Below, one piece after another: positions 49,756-61,645 of a DNA stretch of 64,000 nucleotides. The first letter of the stretch is position 1. Each line of letters opens with the position of its first letter. The DNA is from Pezicula radicicola. Taxonomy: Eukaryota; Ascomycota; Leotiomycetes; Helotiales; Dermateaceae. A program made the position numbers and the translations under genes. The stretch covers positions 1,045,956 through 1,109,955 of the forward strand of contig PDUO01000011.1 of NCBI GenBank assembly GCA_003008705.1. The letters run 5' to 3'. Under the pieces are notes generated by a model. That model was not told where the DNA came from, searched no databases, and was given only the letters and a program-made list of their open reading frames with translations.

Positions 49756-50176
49756 TGTCCACAAGTTTCATCACACTTTCACACCCACTGACTCGGAACA
49801 AAGCCAACACTTCCAAAAGATCCGCAAGGAGTCCAAGGGTGGTCCCGCCAGTGCCAACGGAAGCACACCTTCAACCCCTAATAAGGTCAAGAAGGCTACT
49901 CCCAAGTCAAAGTCTAACGGCAAGGGCAAGTCTGCTAAAGCTGCTGCTTTCAACGATGATGACGATGAGGAGAACGACTTCGCTACTCCCAGCAAGAAGC
50001 GCAAATTTGCCACCAAGAAGGAAGAATATGAGGATGTTCAGACTGCTGAACTCTTCAAGATGGAGGACAATAGTGGCAACGATTATGGCAATGCTGTTGA
50101 TCTTGACCATGATGAGTAAGTTTACCTACTGTGAATCGTATTCATTGTTACTAATGATAACTAGTTACTACCACTG
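49526..50176 (+). CDS. Myb/SANT-like protein G of the array (plus strand)
   Basis: Exons 49526..49677 and 49804..50119 give 155 residues with a stop just after DLDHDE. The domain reads HKADRDLLLAIISLCQEGSLKS, IPWGEVSERLTAMGYSFTHEACR, QHFQKIRKE, with Trp in helix 2 as in copy E. There is no intron before IPW. Instead a phase-2 intron splits CR and QHF in helix 3. The tail is Lys/Ser/Ala-rich with a PSKKRKFATKK nuclear-localisation-like motif and an acidic end. At the 3' end GTAAGT at 50115, a TACTAAT branch-like site and TAACTAG at about 50163 look like one more intron, which would change the last residues to DDYYH with stop at 50176. Confidence 0.8.
49711..49755. repeat. (ATC)15 microsatellite in the intron of copy G
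   Basis: Fifteen uninterrupted ATC units inside the 126-nt intron 49678..49803. Being intronic, length changes would not alter the protein but could affect splicing. Confidence 0.95.
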
Positions 50177-51143
50177 ACCCAATGAAGTCACAGCTTTGAA
50201 TTGGGAGCATTCTGATATGGGTGTACGTTCATTTCTCTGATCCACTCAACCTAGAGAACAGAATTGAAAGTAGCACTCATATCGCAGTGGCCTTGACTTG
50301 AAGAGGTTTTTGGAACATGGGAGGAATACAACACACATGCTTCATTCTTGTTTGCAGAGCAAATGAGTTACATCAAATTTGATTTTCCTTGTCATTTGTG
50401 GCATCTGGGATTCTGGAAGCGTAGATAGAGAAAATGCGATGCTTTTACAATTGAACTTAGTTTCAGAACTTGTGAAAGACTGTGAAACTATAATATTAAT
50501 TAGATAGACTAAGATAGGCCTAGGTATGAGTGACTTTTGACTCTTTTACATTACCACAATGAGTGGGCTGTGGTTAGGAGACAAATTTTTTGAATTTTTG
50601 AGCCGCTGAGTTATTTCCAGTCACTCAGAATTTCACTTATTGTTGAATTGGTTCTGAGTCGCTGCAGTGGCTGAATGAGACCTGGGTTTCTTTAAATTCT
50701 GGAATCTACCCACCTGTTCATAGTTCTTATAGCTTAAGGTGGAACGAGACCCGAAGGAAGTGAGTTACCCGATTTGGTCTCAAGGACAAATCATAGCGAC
50801 TTTGGCATATATAGCTAGGTAAAGGTAGTGAGGAATGACTTAGAGTACTTCTATCAAAACTTGCTAAACTTACCAAGTCAGCTATTGACTATGCACACAC
50901 CCTGGTCCGTTGTCAGCTCATCAGAAATTGTCGCCCCGAGTGTGTTTCAATCTTCATATATCACAAAACCTGGGCAATGAGGTTGACAGGTTGACAGGTC
51001 ACACAGGACAATACCGGATATACATACCTAGTATGAGCGACTACTACAGCCCACCAATCCTCTCAAGCCTTGAGCCATGCCAATCTTGATGACAATGGCG
51101 CGTCAACCTTGGTTTGTGAGCTACAAATTTACGCCAATTCCGC
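50177..51143. other. Spacer between convergent genes
   Basis: 3' regions of copy G and the MFS gene. Further CTGAGT/AGTCACTC-type words occur at 50607-50665. No gene recognised. Confidence 0.5.
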
Positions 51144-52940
51144 TTAGTACACATACACGAAACCCTTCTTCTCCTTATCAGTCAAGTCAGCAAGAACATC
51201 ATCATCTGCCACTTGAGCCCCAGGTTCTTGGCCATCCAATTTCATGAGTGTCCTCTTGTTCTCGTACCGAACGCCAGCTGCATACCCAAGCAACGCGACG
51301 ATAGCGATCGAAAGAGAGCCCAGAATAGCTCGGTAACCAGTCTTGTAGCCTGGTGCTTCAGCTGTGATGAAGAATTGGGGTGCAACAATATTGCCAACAC
51401 TACATGGATGTTAGCATCTCGGTATATTCGAAGGTTCGCTCTCGATTGTTGTCCTACCAGTATGAAAGGAACATCAGCGCGTTACGTGTTACTTTTTTGG
51501 TGTGGCCTGATGTATTGGCCAGTGGTATAGATGTCACTGTTGGGTAACCTCCCCAGTAACAATAAAAGCAGTAATAAGCGGCAAGTAGACCCTCTTTGTT
51601 CTCTTTCGGCAATTCTGCAAGCAAGGTCAGATACCATACAAACGAGGAAGTTTAGTAGAGACTAACTCATCATGAGAATACAGCATGTCAGAGGAATTAG
51701 TGCACAAGTGGCAGCTGATATACACCTCATATTCTTGAATTGAGATGCTGGTATGGAGACCACAAGTGCTGATCCTGTCATCATGACTCCTGTAGGCATA
51801 CCGAGGAGTGTAGTCCTGAGCGCTGAGTAGCCCAATCCGGAAACAATTTGTGCTGCGAAAGTTACGAGCCCGCCGTTTGCGATGTTGATACAGAAACAGT
51901 AGACTACCAGTGGCCATGTCTTCCAGTCCGTGAAAGCTTCTCGGACCTGATACCATTTGAGTTTCTATTGTGGAGTTAGCCAGAGACCAACAGAAGATAT
52001 GGCTTATGTCACTCTACCTTATTCTCAATTCCGGTCATATTTTCCTTTATTCGATGCACTGAAATGTACTTCTGTCTGTCGTTCAAAAAATGCGCGCTCA
52101 GTGGTGAGTCGGGTAGAAACAAGTATAGAAATATTCCCCAAAGCAGAGAAACTCCGCCCAGCACGATGAAGAGCAATCTCCATGGTGCAACCTTAGTTGA
52201 GGTATGGCCAATGCCATATGAAACAATTCCCGCGAAGAGTGAAGAGAAACCCGAAAGCCACAGTGCCACGCGTAGAGGTTGTTCTTGTTTCTTATACCAC
52301 ATCACAGTCATGACAGAGCATACGGGGAATACTGGTGCTTCAAGTATACCCATGAAAAATCGCAAAGTCATTAGCCCCGCTGCGTTGTTGGTTGCTCCCA
52401 TAAGTATAACCGTCGCGGACCAAATGATTGTGGTAGCTCCGAGGAAGCGTCCGATTGGCAGTTTCTGTATAAGTGCATTTGTTGGGAACTCAGAAACCAG
52501 ATATCCGAAATAGAATATTGAGCCAACCCAGCTGTATTCTTGTCCGACCAAGTGAGTGTCTGTCTTCATTCCATATAAAGCGGCGTTGGATATGATGATT
52601 TTCTAATTCGTCCTGGGCATTAGAATTACGATTGTAGATGGAGCAGTATGCCACTTACGTCTACAGCAGCTAATGTAATCGTTATCAACAACATTGGGAT
52701 GACCCATATGTCTATTTTAAATAGGACCTCCTTCGCCTCTGCCTCCGTGTACTCTCCGTGCTCTCCTTCATGAAGCTTCAAAAACTCTGCAGCAATATCA
52801 AGGTCGCCTTTTCCGGACACTTCGATCGGAGACCCAGCAACTACAAATCCTTCTTTCGTGGCATCTTGGGAGTCAAGTTGGGATGGGGTCGAACCATCTA
52901 AAGACCCAGCTTTCCCCTCGAGATTCAGGTCCGAAGTCAT
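51144..52940 (-). CDS. MFS transporter, allantoate-permease (Dal5) type
   Basis: Five exons (52940..52659, 52602..52018, 51964..51667, 51614..51458, 51399..51144) give 525 residues. The protein has a polar N-terminus of about 75 residues, then 12 predicted membrane segments. Anion:cation symporter signatures are present: KIIISNAALYGMKTD, a YSWVGSIFYFGYLVSEFPTN block, GRFLGATTIIWSATVILMGA, RFFMGILEAPVFP, and LAAYYCFYCYWGGYPTVTS late in the protein. Relatives import allantoate, ureidosuccinate, dipeptides or carboxylates. An in-frame ATG at 53003 could lengthen it by 21 residues. It is transcribed away from the oxoprolinase gene across a shared promoter, so the enzyme's substrate may be its cargo. 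Confidence 0.9.
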
Positions 52941-53663
52941 TATTGTTAATGTGAAGGTGTTTATTCCTTTACAAGCTTCAACTAGAAATTGTTCTGGAGC
53001 CACATGGGTACGGTATTTATATTAAGTATCACGATTTTGTTGATAACAAACTAAGATGCATCCAATTTCCAAGTCTGTTCGTCTCTCTACTCTGGATTGA
53101 CTACGGTATTTGGTTTCCAGCGCTCACGGCAGACTCATGCTGCCCGCGCTTATCTCCCCTATGTAATAAGACCTTATCTCATTGCAACTAGCACGGATCG
53201 TAGGACGTTCTTTTGCCGAATACTGGTAAATGGGGGCATGGCCGAATTAAGCGACGCAGTAAGCGGCCAAAGTATTACGCTCCTCTCGTTCACCTGCCGT
53301 TCATTCAACCTCCTGCATAACATCCCATTCAACAAGATTTCCTCCGGGAAAGAGCCACAAATTCCAGCATGTGTATCACCACATTCGTTGACAATCATAA
53401 ACAAACCCCACTTATGTGCAATTTCTGTGGAGCATCGCCCGACGAAAGATGGAGATGAGCGACCTGGGGCTCGATAAGCACGGAAACGGGGGATAGATGG
53501 TGTTCGCGCAAATAGAGTTCACAATTCAGCAAATCATATGTTAGGCCCAAGAATTTCGACGTTGAGTCTATAGTAAGTATTTCAGTCCCTTGGCTTCACT
53601 TTACCCCGGGGAATTTTTTAACCAAAATAAAGCAGTTTTAAAAATATTCATCACAAATTCACA
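52941..53663. promoter_or_regulatory. Shared bidirectional promoter with GATA sites
   Basis: A 723-bp region between the transporter and oxoprolinase starts. HGATAR sites, the binding motif of AreA/Gln3-type GATA factors, occur at 53042-53047 (TGATAA), 53150-53155 (AGATAA on the minus strand) and 53174-53179 (AGATAA on the minus strand). The last two are 24 bp apart. Nitrogen regulation of both genes is inferred. Confidence 0.5.
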
Positions 53664-56600
53664 ATGGGTTCTGTAGAGCCAAAGAAAGGAATAAAAATAG
53701 CTATTGGTAGGTAACTCCATGTCCCATGCCGAAAAGGGTATTCGCTAAACTAAGCGTTGCAGACAGAGGAGGAACGTTTACGGATGTTCTGGGAATAATT
53801 CCAGGTCAACAAGATTTCATCTGCAAGCTCCTCTCAGTAGATCCCTCAAACTATAAGGATGCTACAATTGAAGGAATTCGAAGAGTGCTTTGCCACGCGC
53901 AAGGCAAGGAGATTCCCAGAGGGGAACTACTAGACACGGCAGATATAGAAGTGATTCGAATGGGAACGACAGTGGCAACTAATGCTCTGTTAGAGCGAAA
54001 AGGCAGCAAATGTGCATTACTAATAACTAAAGGCTTCAAGGATCTAATGGCAATTGGGAATCAAACGAGACCCAAGTTATTTGATCTTAACATTCGAAAG
54101 CCGGGAGTTTTACATGAAAAAGTTGTTGAAGTTGATGAAAGAGTCACTTTAGAAGCTTATACAGAAGATCCAAAGCAGCAGAGCTGTCTTGAAATTGTGG
54201 ATGGTAAAGAAGTGGTTACTGGTGTGACTGGGGAAGCAATTCGAATTCTGAAGCCGCTGGGTAATTTTTGAGGTTCTGGTAATAGGTCTTGGCTTACATA
54301 TTACCAGACGTGTCTAAGGTGACTGAAGACCTCACCACTCTTCGCAACGAAGGATTTGAAAGCATTGCTGTATGTCTTGCACACGGCTACAACTTCCAAG
54401 GTGAGCGAGTCACTTTACTACCCCTTTACACCAGTAAAAATACCGTTGTTATGCTGACGGGGATAAGACCACGAGCAAAAGATAGGAGAAATTGCTGCCA
54501 AAATAGGATTCAATAACATTTCACTGTCTAGCTCTCTGCTTCCCATGATCAAGATGACATCTCGAGGTCAATCAACAACCGCTGATGCCTATCTGACACC
54601 CGAAACGAAGAAATATGTAAATAATTTCATCCGAGGATTCAAACCAGGTTTCGAACAACATACAAACTGCGAGTTTATGCAGTCTGATGGTGGCCTTGTG
54701 AGCTATGACAAATTTAATGGTTTGAGAGCCATTCTCTCTGGACCTGCTGGTGGCGTTGTAGGTTATGCAAGGACAAGCTATGATGAGAACGAGCGAACGC
54801 CTGCAATCGGATTTGACATGGTAAATACTTCAATTACCCACGGGACACTTAATTCGCCTCAGCTTAGTTCAAGCTGCTAATGCTTCCAATAGGGTGGGAC
54901 TTCAACAGATGTCTCGAGATACGGAGGCCAGTATGAGCATGTCTTTGAAAGTGTGACTGCTGGAGTTCATATAAATTGCGCTCAGCTTGATATTAATACA
55001 GTGGCTGCTGGAGGCGGCTCGATGCTGTTCTGGCGTGGTGGCCTCTTCGTAGTAGGACCAGAGTCTGCAGGAGCTCATCCTGGGCCCGCATGTTACAGAA
55101 AGGGAGGACCACTCACAGTCACTGATGCTAATCTCTTACTTGGCCGACTACTTCCTGACCATTTTCCTAAGATATTCGGTCCCAACGAGAACGAACCACT
55201 TGGGATTGAAAATACAAGAGAAGCATTCGAGAAACTTGCACTCGAAATTAATGAAGAAATTACACCGAAAACAATTACTATCGAGGAGATCGCGCTCGGA
55301 TTTCTAAACGTGGCTAATATTAATATGGCTAAGCCAATTCGTGCCCTTACAGAATCGAGAGGGTTTGATACCACTGCACACAATCTAGCTAGTTTCGGAG
55401 GTGCTGGTGGACAACACGCATGCGATATTGCCGAAGGATTGGGAATCAAACGAGTAATCATTCACCGTTATTCGTCCATTCTCTCAGCGTATGGGATGGC
55501 TCTTGCAGACTTAGTTAGCGAAGCACAAGAGCCGAGCTCGAAGGTTTACAATGCAGCTAATATGCCTGAGTTTTTGGAAAGACTCGAGACATTGAAGAGC
55601 AAGGTAGAGAAGGACTTCCAATCACAAGGAATCAGCAAGACGGATATTGAATACGAGACTTACCTGAATATGCGCTACCAAGGTTCCGATTCCAAACTAA
55701 TGATCCGTTCACCTGAAAGTGGTCAGGATTATTTAACCATTTTCCTCAGGACTCACCAGCGAGAATTTAGCTTCACGAGTGCAGACAGAGATGTTATTGT
55801 AGATGATATTCGTGTTCGAGGAACTGCAAACAGCAACAAGGTCATTGAGCAGTCGCCATTTGAAGAACTAAACAGGGTCGAGAAGAATGATGTACTTATC
55901 TCGAAACAGAGTCAGAATACCCAAGTATATTTTCAATCAGGATGGCAGAATACGCCGGTCTACCTCCTTGGGGATCTGACTCCTGGGAGCGTCGTCAAAG
56001 GTCCAGCCATGATAATTGACCAAACTCAGACCCTGGTGGTCATCCCAAATGCCACTGCAACTATTCTTTCTCGGCACGTTATAATCGACCTTGAACTTGG
56101 GGCAAGGAAAAACATTAGTTCGGATGAAGTGGATCCAGTTCAGTTGTCCATATTTGGGCACAGATTTATGAGCATTGCAGAGGATATGGGCCGAACATTA
56201 CAGAAAATTAGTGTAAGCACAAATGTTAAGGAACGTCTGGATTTCTCTTGTGCATTATTTGACTCTGAGGGAGGACTTACAGGTAAATATCCCTACACAC
56301 TTTCCATACTCCTGCTTAATACAAGACTAACAGCTTGCTTTAGCTAATGCACCACATGTTCCTGTTCATCTTGGAAGCATGTCAGCAGCCGTCTGTATAG
56401 CAATGGACTACTGGAAAGACGATCTCGAACCTGGAGATGTAATTGCTACAAATCATCCTATGGCTGGAGGTACGCACTTGCCTGATATCACCATTATCTC
56501 ACCAGTCTTCGATTCCAACGGGAAAGACATCAATTTCTGGGTTGCATCCCGTGCACACCATGCAGAAATAGGAGGCATAGCTGCTGGATCCATGCCATCG

Positions 56601-58022
56601 AATTCTACTGAACTTTGGCAAGAAGGTGCAGCTTTTGAACAATGGAAGATGATTTCGAAAGAGAAATTTGACGATGCTGGAGTCCAACACCATTTTATCG
56701 ATGTTCCTGGGTCATATCCCGGAAGCAGTCCCAGCCGCTGTGTTCGCGACAATATTGCTGATATGAAGGCTCAAGTGGCCGCCAATCAAGTCGGAATTAA
56801 CTTGATCCAGGCCATGTTCGAGGAATACAACCGCGAAACAGTATTGTTCTATATGCATGCGGTGAAGAAGACTGCAGAAACTGCTGTACGACAGCTACTT
56901 CGAGATACGGCAAAGAAATATGCTAGCCAGCTACCATTAACAGCTGTGGATCATATGGATGATGGTACTGCTATTAAGTTAACCATCAGCATTGACGAGG
57001 TGAATGGTGAAGCTCTCTTTGACTTTACAGGAACGGGACACGAGACTTATAATTCATTCAATGCTCCTGCGGCCATTACTCGATCGGCTATTTTGTACTC
57101 GTTGCGTTGCTTAATCGATATTGATATTCCTCTTAACCAGGCAAGTTTCGGCTCTCGCTTATCTTACCCCTAATTTCTGACCTACTACGTAAAGGGGTGT
57201 CTCATTCCAATAACGATCAAAATACCACCAGGTACATTGTTGAACCCATCTCCAACAGCAGCCGTATGTGCGGGAAATGGGCCAACCTCGCAAAGAATAA
57301 CCGACGTGATACTCAAAGCATTCCAAGCCTGTGCAGCCAGCTGCGGCGATATGTCCTTTGTATCCTTCGGTATCGGCGGCTTAAACAGCCAAGGAATAAT
57401 GGAGCCAGGATTCGGATTCGGAGAAGCACTTGCAGGAGGAAGCGGAGCAGGTCCTGGGTGGAATGGTACGAGTGGAGTACAAATACACATGACAAATACC
57501 AAGATAACCGATCCCGAGATCTTCGAAAAGCGATATCCTATTATTCTTCATCGTTTCGAGTATCGCACTGATTCTTCAGGTGCAGGTGAATATTATGGTG
57601 GTGAAGGATTACTTCGTGAGATTGAATACAGGATCCCAGTGCATGTTTCAGTCCTTACACAACGGCGTGTATATAGCCCGTATGGTATGGCTGGCGGAGA
57701 AGATGGTGGGCGAGGAGAGAATCTGTTAGGGAGAAAGATGCCAGACGGGAGTTTAAGATGGGTAAATGTTGGTGGGACTAAGGAAATTGAGGCAAAAGCT
57801 GGAGATAGGATCAGGATTTGTAGTCCTGGTGGTGGTGGTTATAGGTGGAAGAAAGGCGAGAGGGATAAAGACGACAAGTGCTGCGTGCATTGTGTTGGAA
57901 AGGTTGCAGGAATGAATGGAAGGAATGTGTCAGAGGTCGAGGATGAGCAACATGCTCAAACGCCGACAAGAGCAAATGGCAGCTTGAGTCACTATGCCAA
58001 CATGTCCGCTACCTCCTTCTAA
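53664..58022 (+). CDS. 5-oxoprolinase / hydantoinase-family ATP-dependent hydrolase
   Basis: Seven exons (53664..53706, 53763..54260, 54308..54400, 54468..54820, 54893..56282, 56344..57140, 57195..58022) sum to 1,333 residues, the size of eukaryotic OPLAH. It fuses a HyuA-like half (DRGGTFTDVLG phosphate-binding motif at residues 15-25, FDMGGTSTDVSRY, AAGGGSMLFW, SAGAHPGPACYRKGGPLTVTDANLLLGRL) to a HyuB-like half (RLDFSCALFD, NAPHVPVHLGSM, WASRAHHAEIGG, the GTGHETYNSFNAP region, and a CSPGGGGYRWKK end). The enzyme cleaves a cyclic amide using ATP: 5-oxoproline to glutamate in the glutathione cycle, or a hydantoin. Intron 6 begins GC rather than GT. The C-terminus is extended by about 50 polar residues. 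Confidence 0.93.
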
Positions 58023-58742
58023 GAAGCTCTAGGAAATATGTTCCGTTTCATGCAATTCCTGCCACGTGATCATATAGGATAGGCATCTAATGTCTGGAAT
58101 AATATGATGAATTGACTGAATTGTCTGCAATTATTGAAGCTATTCAGATGTGGGGTTGCCACACCATATAAGACTAAATAGACTTTCCGAATGTTCCGGT
58201 GCCAAGAGCCTACCTATTTGTAAGCACCATTTCTGACATCTAAGAATCTAAAATAATAGCTACAACTCACTTGATCTGGATAGCTCACTTCATTGAAGTA
58301 TTTGCTTTAAAGCTCATGTATCTATATTTGGATACAAAGTCATCAATGAGCATAGATAATTGGATTAGTTATGCTAATAGTGAATCTGAAATCTTCGAAT
58401 TTTCACCTCCCGCTAATAGCCCTGCCGAGTCTGTCAAAATGTTAACTGCCACGTAAGCAATAAAGTAACATTTCTAGCACCATATTTGCAACCGCCCTTT
58501 TGAAAACCATTCCAAGAATTGCAAATCCCGTTCCGGCTCAAATGCTAACTCGCTCCAACGGGTATCTTAACGATATGAAAAATTATGAAAAGGGGTCATT
58601 AGTAATGTACATTCATGTAGCCCATACCAGTATCTTTACAACGGCGTCAGCCACCACACGAGGGTTTAGAAGAAAGGTCTAGACGAAGTAGAAGGCCAGC
58701 CAGCACTCCAGGGGTGAATGGAATATCGATTTATAAGCTTTT
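58023..58742. other. Spacer between convergent genes
   Basis: 3' regions of the oxoprolinase and coiled-coil genes; no gene recognised. Confidence 0.5.
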
Positions 58743-61645
58743 TTAGTCGGAATCCTCGCCTAGGTGGACTTGAGGATCGGCGTCCTCCTCAGAGTCCTCA
58801 TTAATGAAACCCGTGTTGTGACTAGACTTAAGGCGCTTTACCGATATCGCAGCTCCGTTCACAGCTTTCCTCTTGAGGTCGTTGCGTAAGCTTTGTATGT
58901 CGCGAATGACAAGATTCTCTAGGGTTTTGTGGTTCTTTTCCAAGTTCATTTGCTTCTCAACAAGAGAGTCCATTTCTTGCCGGAGAGACTTTGCACGGTT
59001 TTCTGCCTTGGTCTGCTTAGGCTCGAAAGCTGAACCCTTAGTATGTAGCTCGGTGACCATAGAATCGAACTCACTGCTCCTTGCTTCCGAGACCAAACGC
59101 GGATTTCCAATAGACTCTTGAGGCTTCGTAGTCACGTCATTGAGCTTCCCTCTCAACCCGCTGACTTCCTCTGTCAGCCGCTTCTGAAATTCTTGTAGTT
59201 CCTTAGAAATTCTTGCTATCCCCTCGCTAGCATTGGCTGCATAAGGGTACTTGTCACTTAGCTGATCAAGCATGTGACGAGCTAAGTCGGCCGTGTGGAG
59301 GCTATCAAAACGGCTGCTAAGAGTTGTGATACCGTTGATTGCTGCGTCAACTCTACTTTCGGCCTCCGCTAGACGCTCGTCAACCGAGTTTTGGGAGTTG
59401 ACTAGGGTCCCAAATCGGTCCTGGAGGCTTTGCACCTCAGAAGAAGCTTGGCTGTGACTGCTCTCCTTCAGATCATTGATGTTTCTATCTACAGATTCCA
59501 TCCAATTGAGCATGAACTCTACTTTCCCCTGTAGTTCTTCGATTTTCCTTTTCTGGCTGTCCACATATTCCTCATAGTGGCGAATGTGAGTGGTAAGTGC
59601 AGCCGATGTAGTGTCTGCGGAAGGCGTAGGTCTAGCCGAGTTAACTTGCTTCTTTAAAGCTTTTATTTCGGCTTTAAATTCGGCTACAATCCCTTCCATT
59701 TTGTCAAACAGCATTTCTTTGTCGGTATGCGCTTCCGATGCTTTGTCTTGTACTTCTTGTGTCAAAACATCAATTCTGGCGTTTGTTTCTGAGAAATGCG
59801 GCGTGCTTCCGACTGGTGCTTCTGACTGGGTCTGACTGGTCTTGTCCTTGCCAATACTACCACTTTCCAGTCCAACAAGTCTGCTCTCAATAGCTGAAAT
59901 ACTGTCACGAAATTGACCCTGTTCGTTGGCAGATTGAAGAACCATCCGCTGGAGACTCGCAGCATTGTTTTGTCCTCTTACAGAGCGGTCAAGCTCCTCA
60001 AGGTCTTCCTTTTGGCGTGTAACAAGTTCTTGTAGTTGCTGGGTCTGCTGCAGAACCGAGATTAGGCTTCTGTCATCCGAGAGCAGTGCCAATGATGTAG
60101 AAAAGCTCCCCATGTCCTTCTTGATCTCGTCTAACTGCTTTTTTAAGTTTGGGAGTTCCCTAGTGTGATTCTGGAGATCGTCGATTTGACGAGGGACAGT
60201 CCCAAGATCCTCTAGCTTCTTCTTTAGTTCAGCTACTTCCGCGACGCTATTAGATGTCGTCTCCTGTTTCGCCACCAGATCCTCTAGCCTTTTGTGCATT
60301 GGCGCGAGAGTTTCCCTTAACGAGTCATGTGATACCACTTCTCTTGGCTCTTGGAATTTATTTTGCAGCTGGGTGACCTCAAGACGGATCTTTCCGAGTG
60401 CTTCTTCGTCTGTCCTAGCGGAGTTTCCAAGCATAGCTTGTATGGTTTCTTGTTGGACTTTGTACTTGGTCTCTAGTTCTTCAGACTTAGCGCTAAGCAA
60501 GTCCTTGTCCGCCTTTAAAGCGGCACAAGTCTTCTCAAGGGCGTCACAACGACCTTGGAGTTTTTCTTGTGCCACGTCATCTTTTCTTAGTTTAGCTGAG
60601 ATAACCTTTGTAGCAAAGGTCTCAACCGTCTTTGCAACCTTGTCCTTGTTAAGTTTAAGTCTTTCGCTTAAATCTTTAACTGTCTTTTCGGCCCGCTGTA
60701 CGCTAGCCTTCTGATGAACTACTGACGATGGAAAAGCTGTATGGACGCTTTCACTCTTCATAAGCTCACCTTTACACTGCTGGAGCCACTTCTCAGCAGT
60801 TCTCTGCTCGAGGGCCAAGGAGGCTTGTTCTGTGCTCTGGTCTGTAAGACGGAACATAATTTCGGTGAGACCTTTTACCGCGTCATTCACTAGCTGAGTT
60901 TGATTGGCGTCTTCACTTTTGGCCTGGTCAGTACTGGGAGGAACTTGCGCTGAAACTGGGCTCTGTGCTGGATCTCGAGGAGGGACTGAACTTTGTGATG
61001 AAGATACGGTGGGCTTGGGTTTCGGCTGCTCTTTCCGTGTAGGAGGGTTGTCGTGACTAATGGAGTTTCTGGATTCTGTGCTGGAGTGTTAGCCAATGCC
61101 ACCATGAGTACACATTTTATGTTGCAATTTGGTAAGTGGTAAATTTCCATTGAAATGGAAATCACGTAAGGATCAAGGATTAAAGAGCATATACCTCTTG
61201 TCCTTAGATCCCCACCTCTAATTGGAGATCTACTGTCCGCTCGGGGTCTTGGTGGTCCCCTTGGATTTCGCTCCTGCTCGCGGCGGTATTCTGACCTTCT
61301 GTCTCTTTCCTCGAAACGATTGGGAGATCGTGATCGTCGGCGCAGACCACTTAAAGTATCTGTACGCCTTGCATATGGACTTGAATTCCCAGAGGAACCT
61401 CCATTATCATCACGGTATCCGCGTGGCCCTCTAGGAGGACTTTGTTGTCTGTCGGAATATCGCATGGCTGCATTTGTAGAGGCTGTGATAGATAGCGGGT
61501 TCCCTCTATGTTGAGATTGAGATGTTTGCGCGAAGTTCGAGTCGACACGCAAAGGACTAGGTGGTTTATCGTAGAAGTCTGTTGCTGCAGGACGTTGACG
61601 TTTGGATGCTAATGGGGTGCCACCAAGGCTATTTCGAGCACTCAT
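58743..61645 (-). CDS. Long coiled-coil protein with Arg/Ser/Pro-rich head
   Basis: Two exons, 61645..61195 and 61075..58743, give 927 residues. Residues 1-250 are low complexity with RS/RD-type dipeptides (LRRRSRSPNRFEERDRRSEYRRE) and Pro-rich stretches. From about residue 260 to 890 the sequence is almost continuous heptad-patterned coiled coil, rich in Leu, Glu, Lys, Gln and with few Gly or Pro. The C-terminus is acidic with a basic KRKAVNGAAISVKRLK element that could be a nuclear-localisation signal. No motor, ATPase or lipid-binding motif. It is probably a scaffold, perhaps nuclear. The 119-nt intron joins LRTR to ESRNS. Confidence 0.85.

Noticed and set aside
35719..50176. The Myb-like array as part of a Starship-type giant transposon
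   Set aside because: Myb-type genes occur in some such elements, but I see no DUF3435 tyrosine recombinase, DUF3723 gene, or terminal or target-site repeats in the window.
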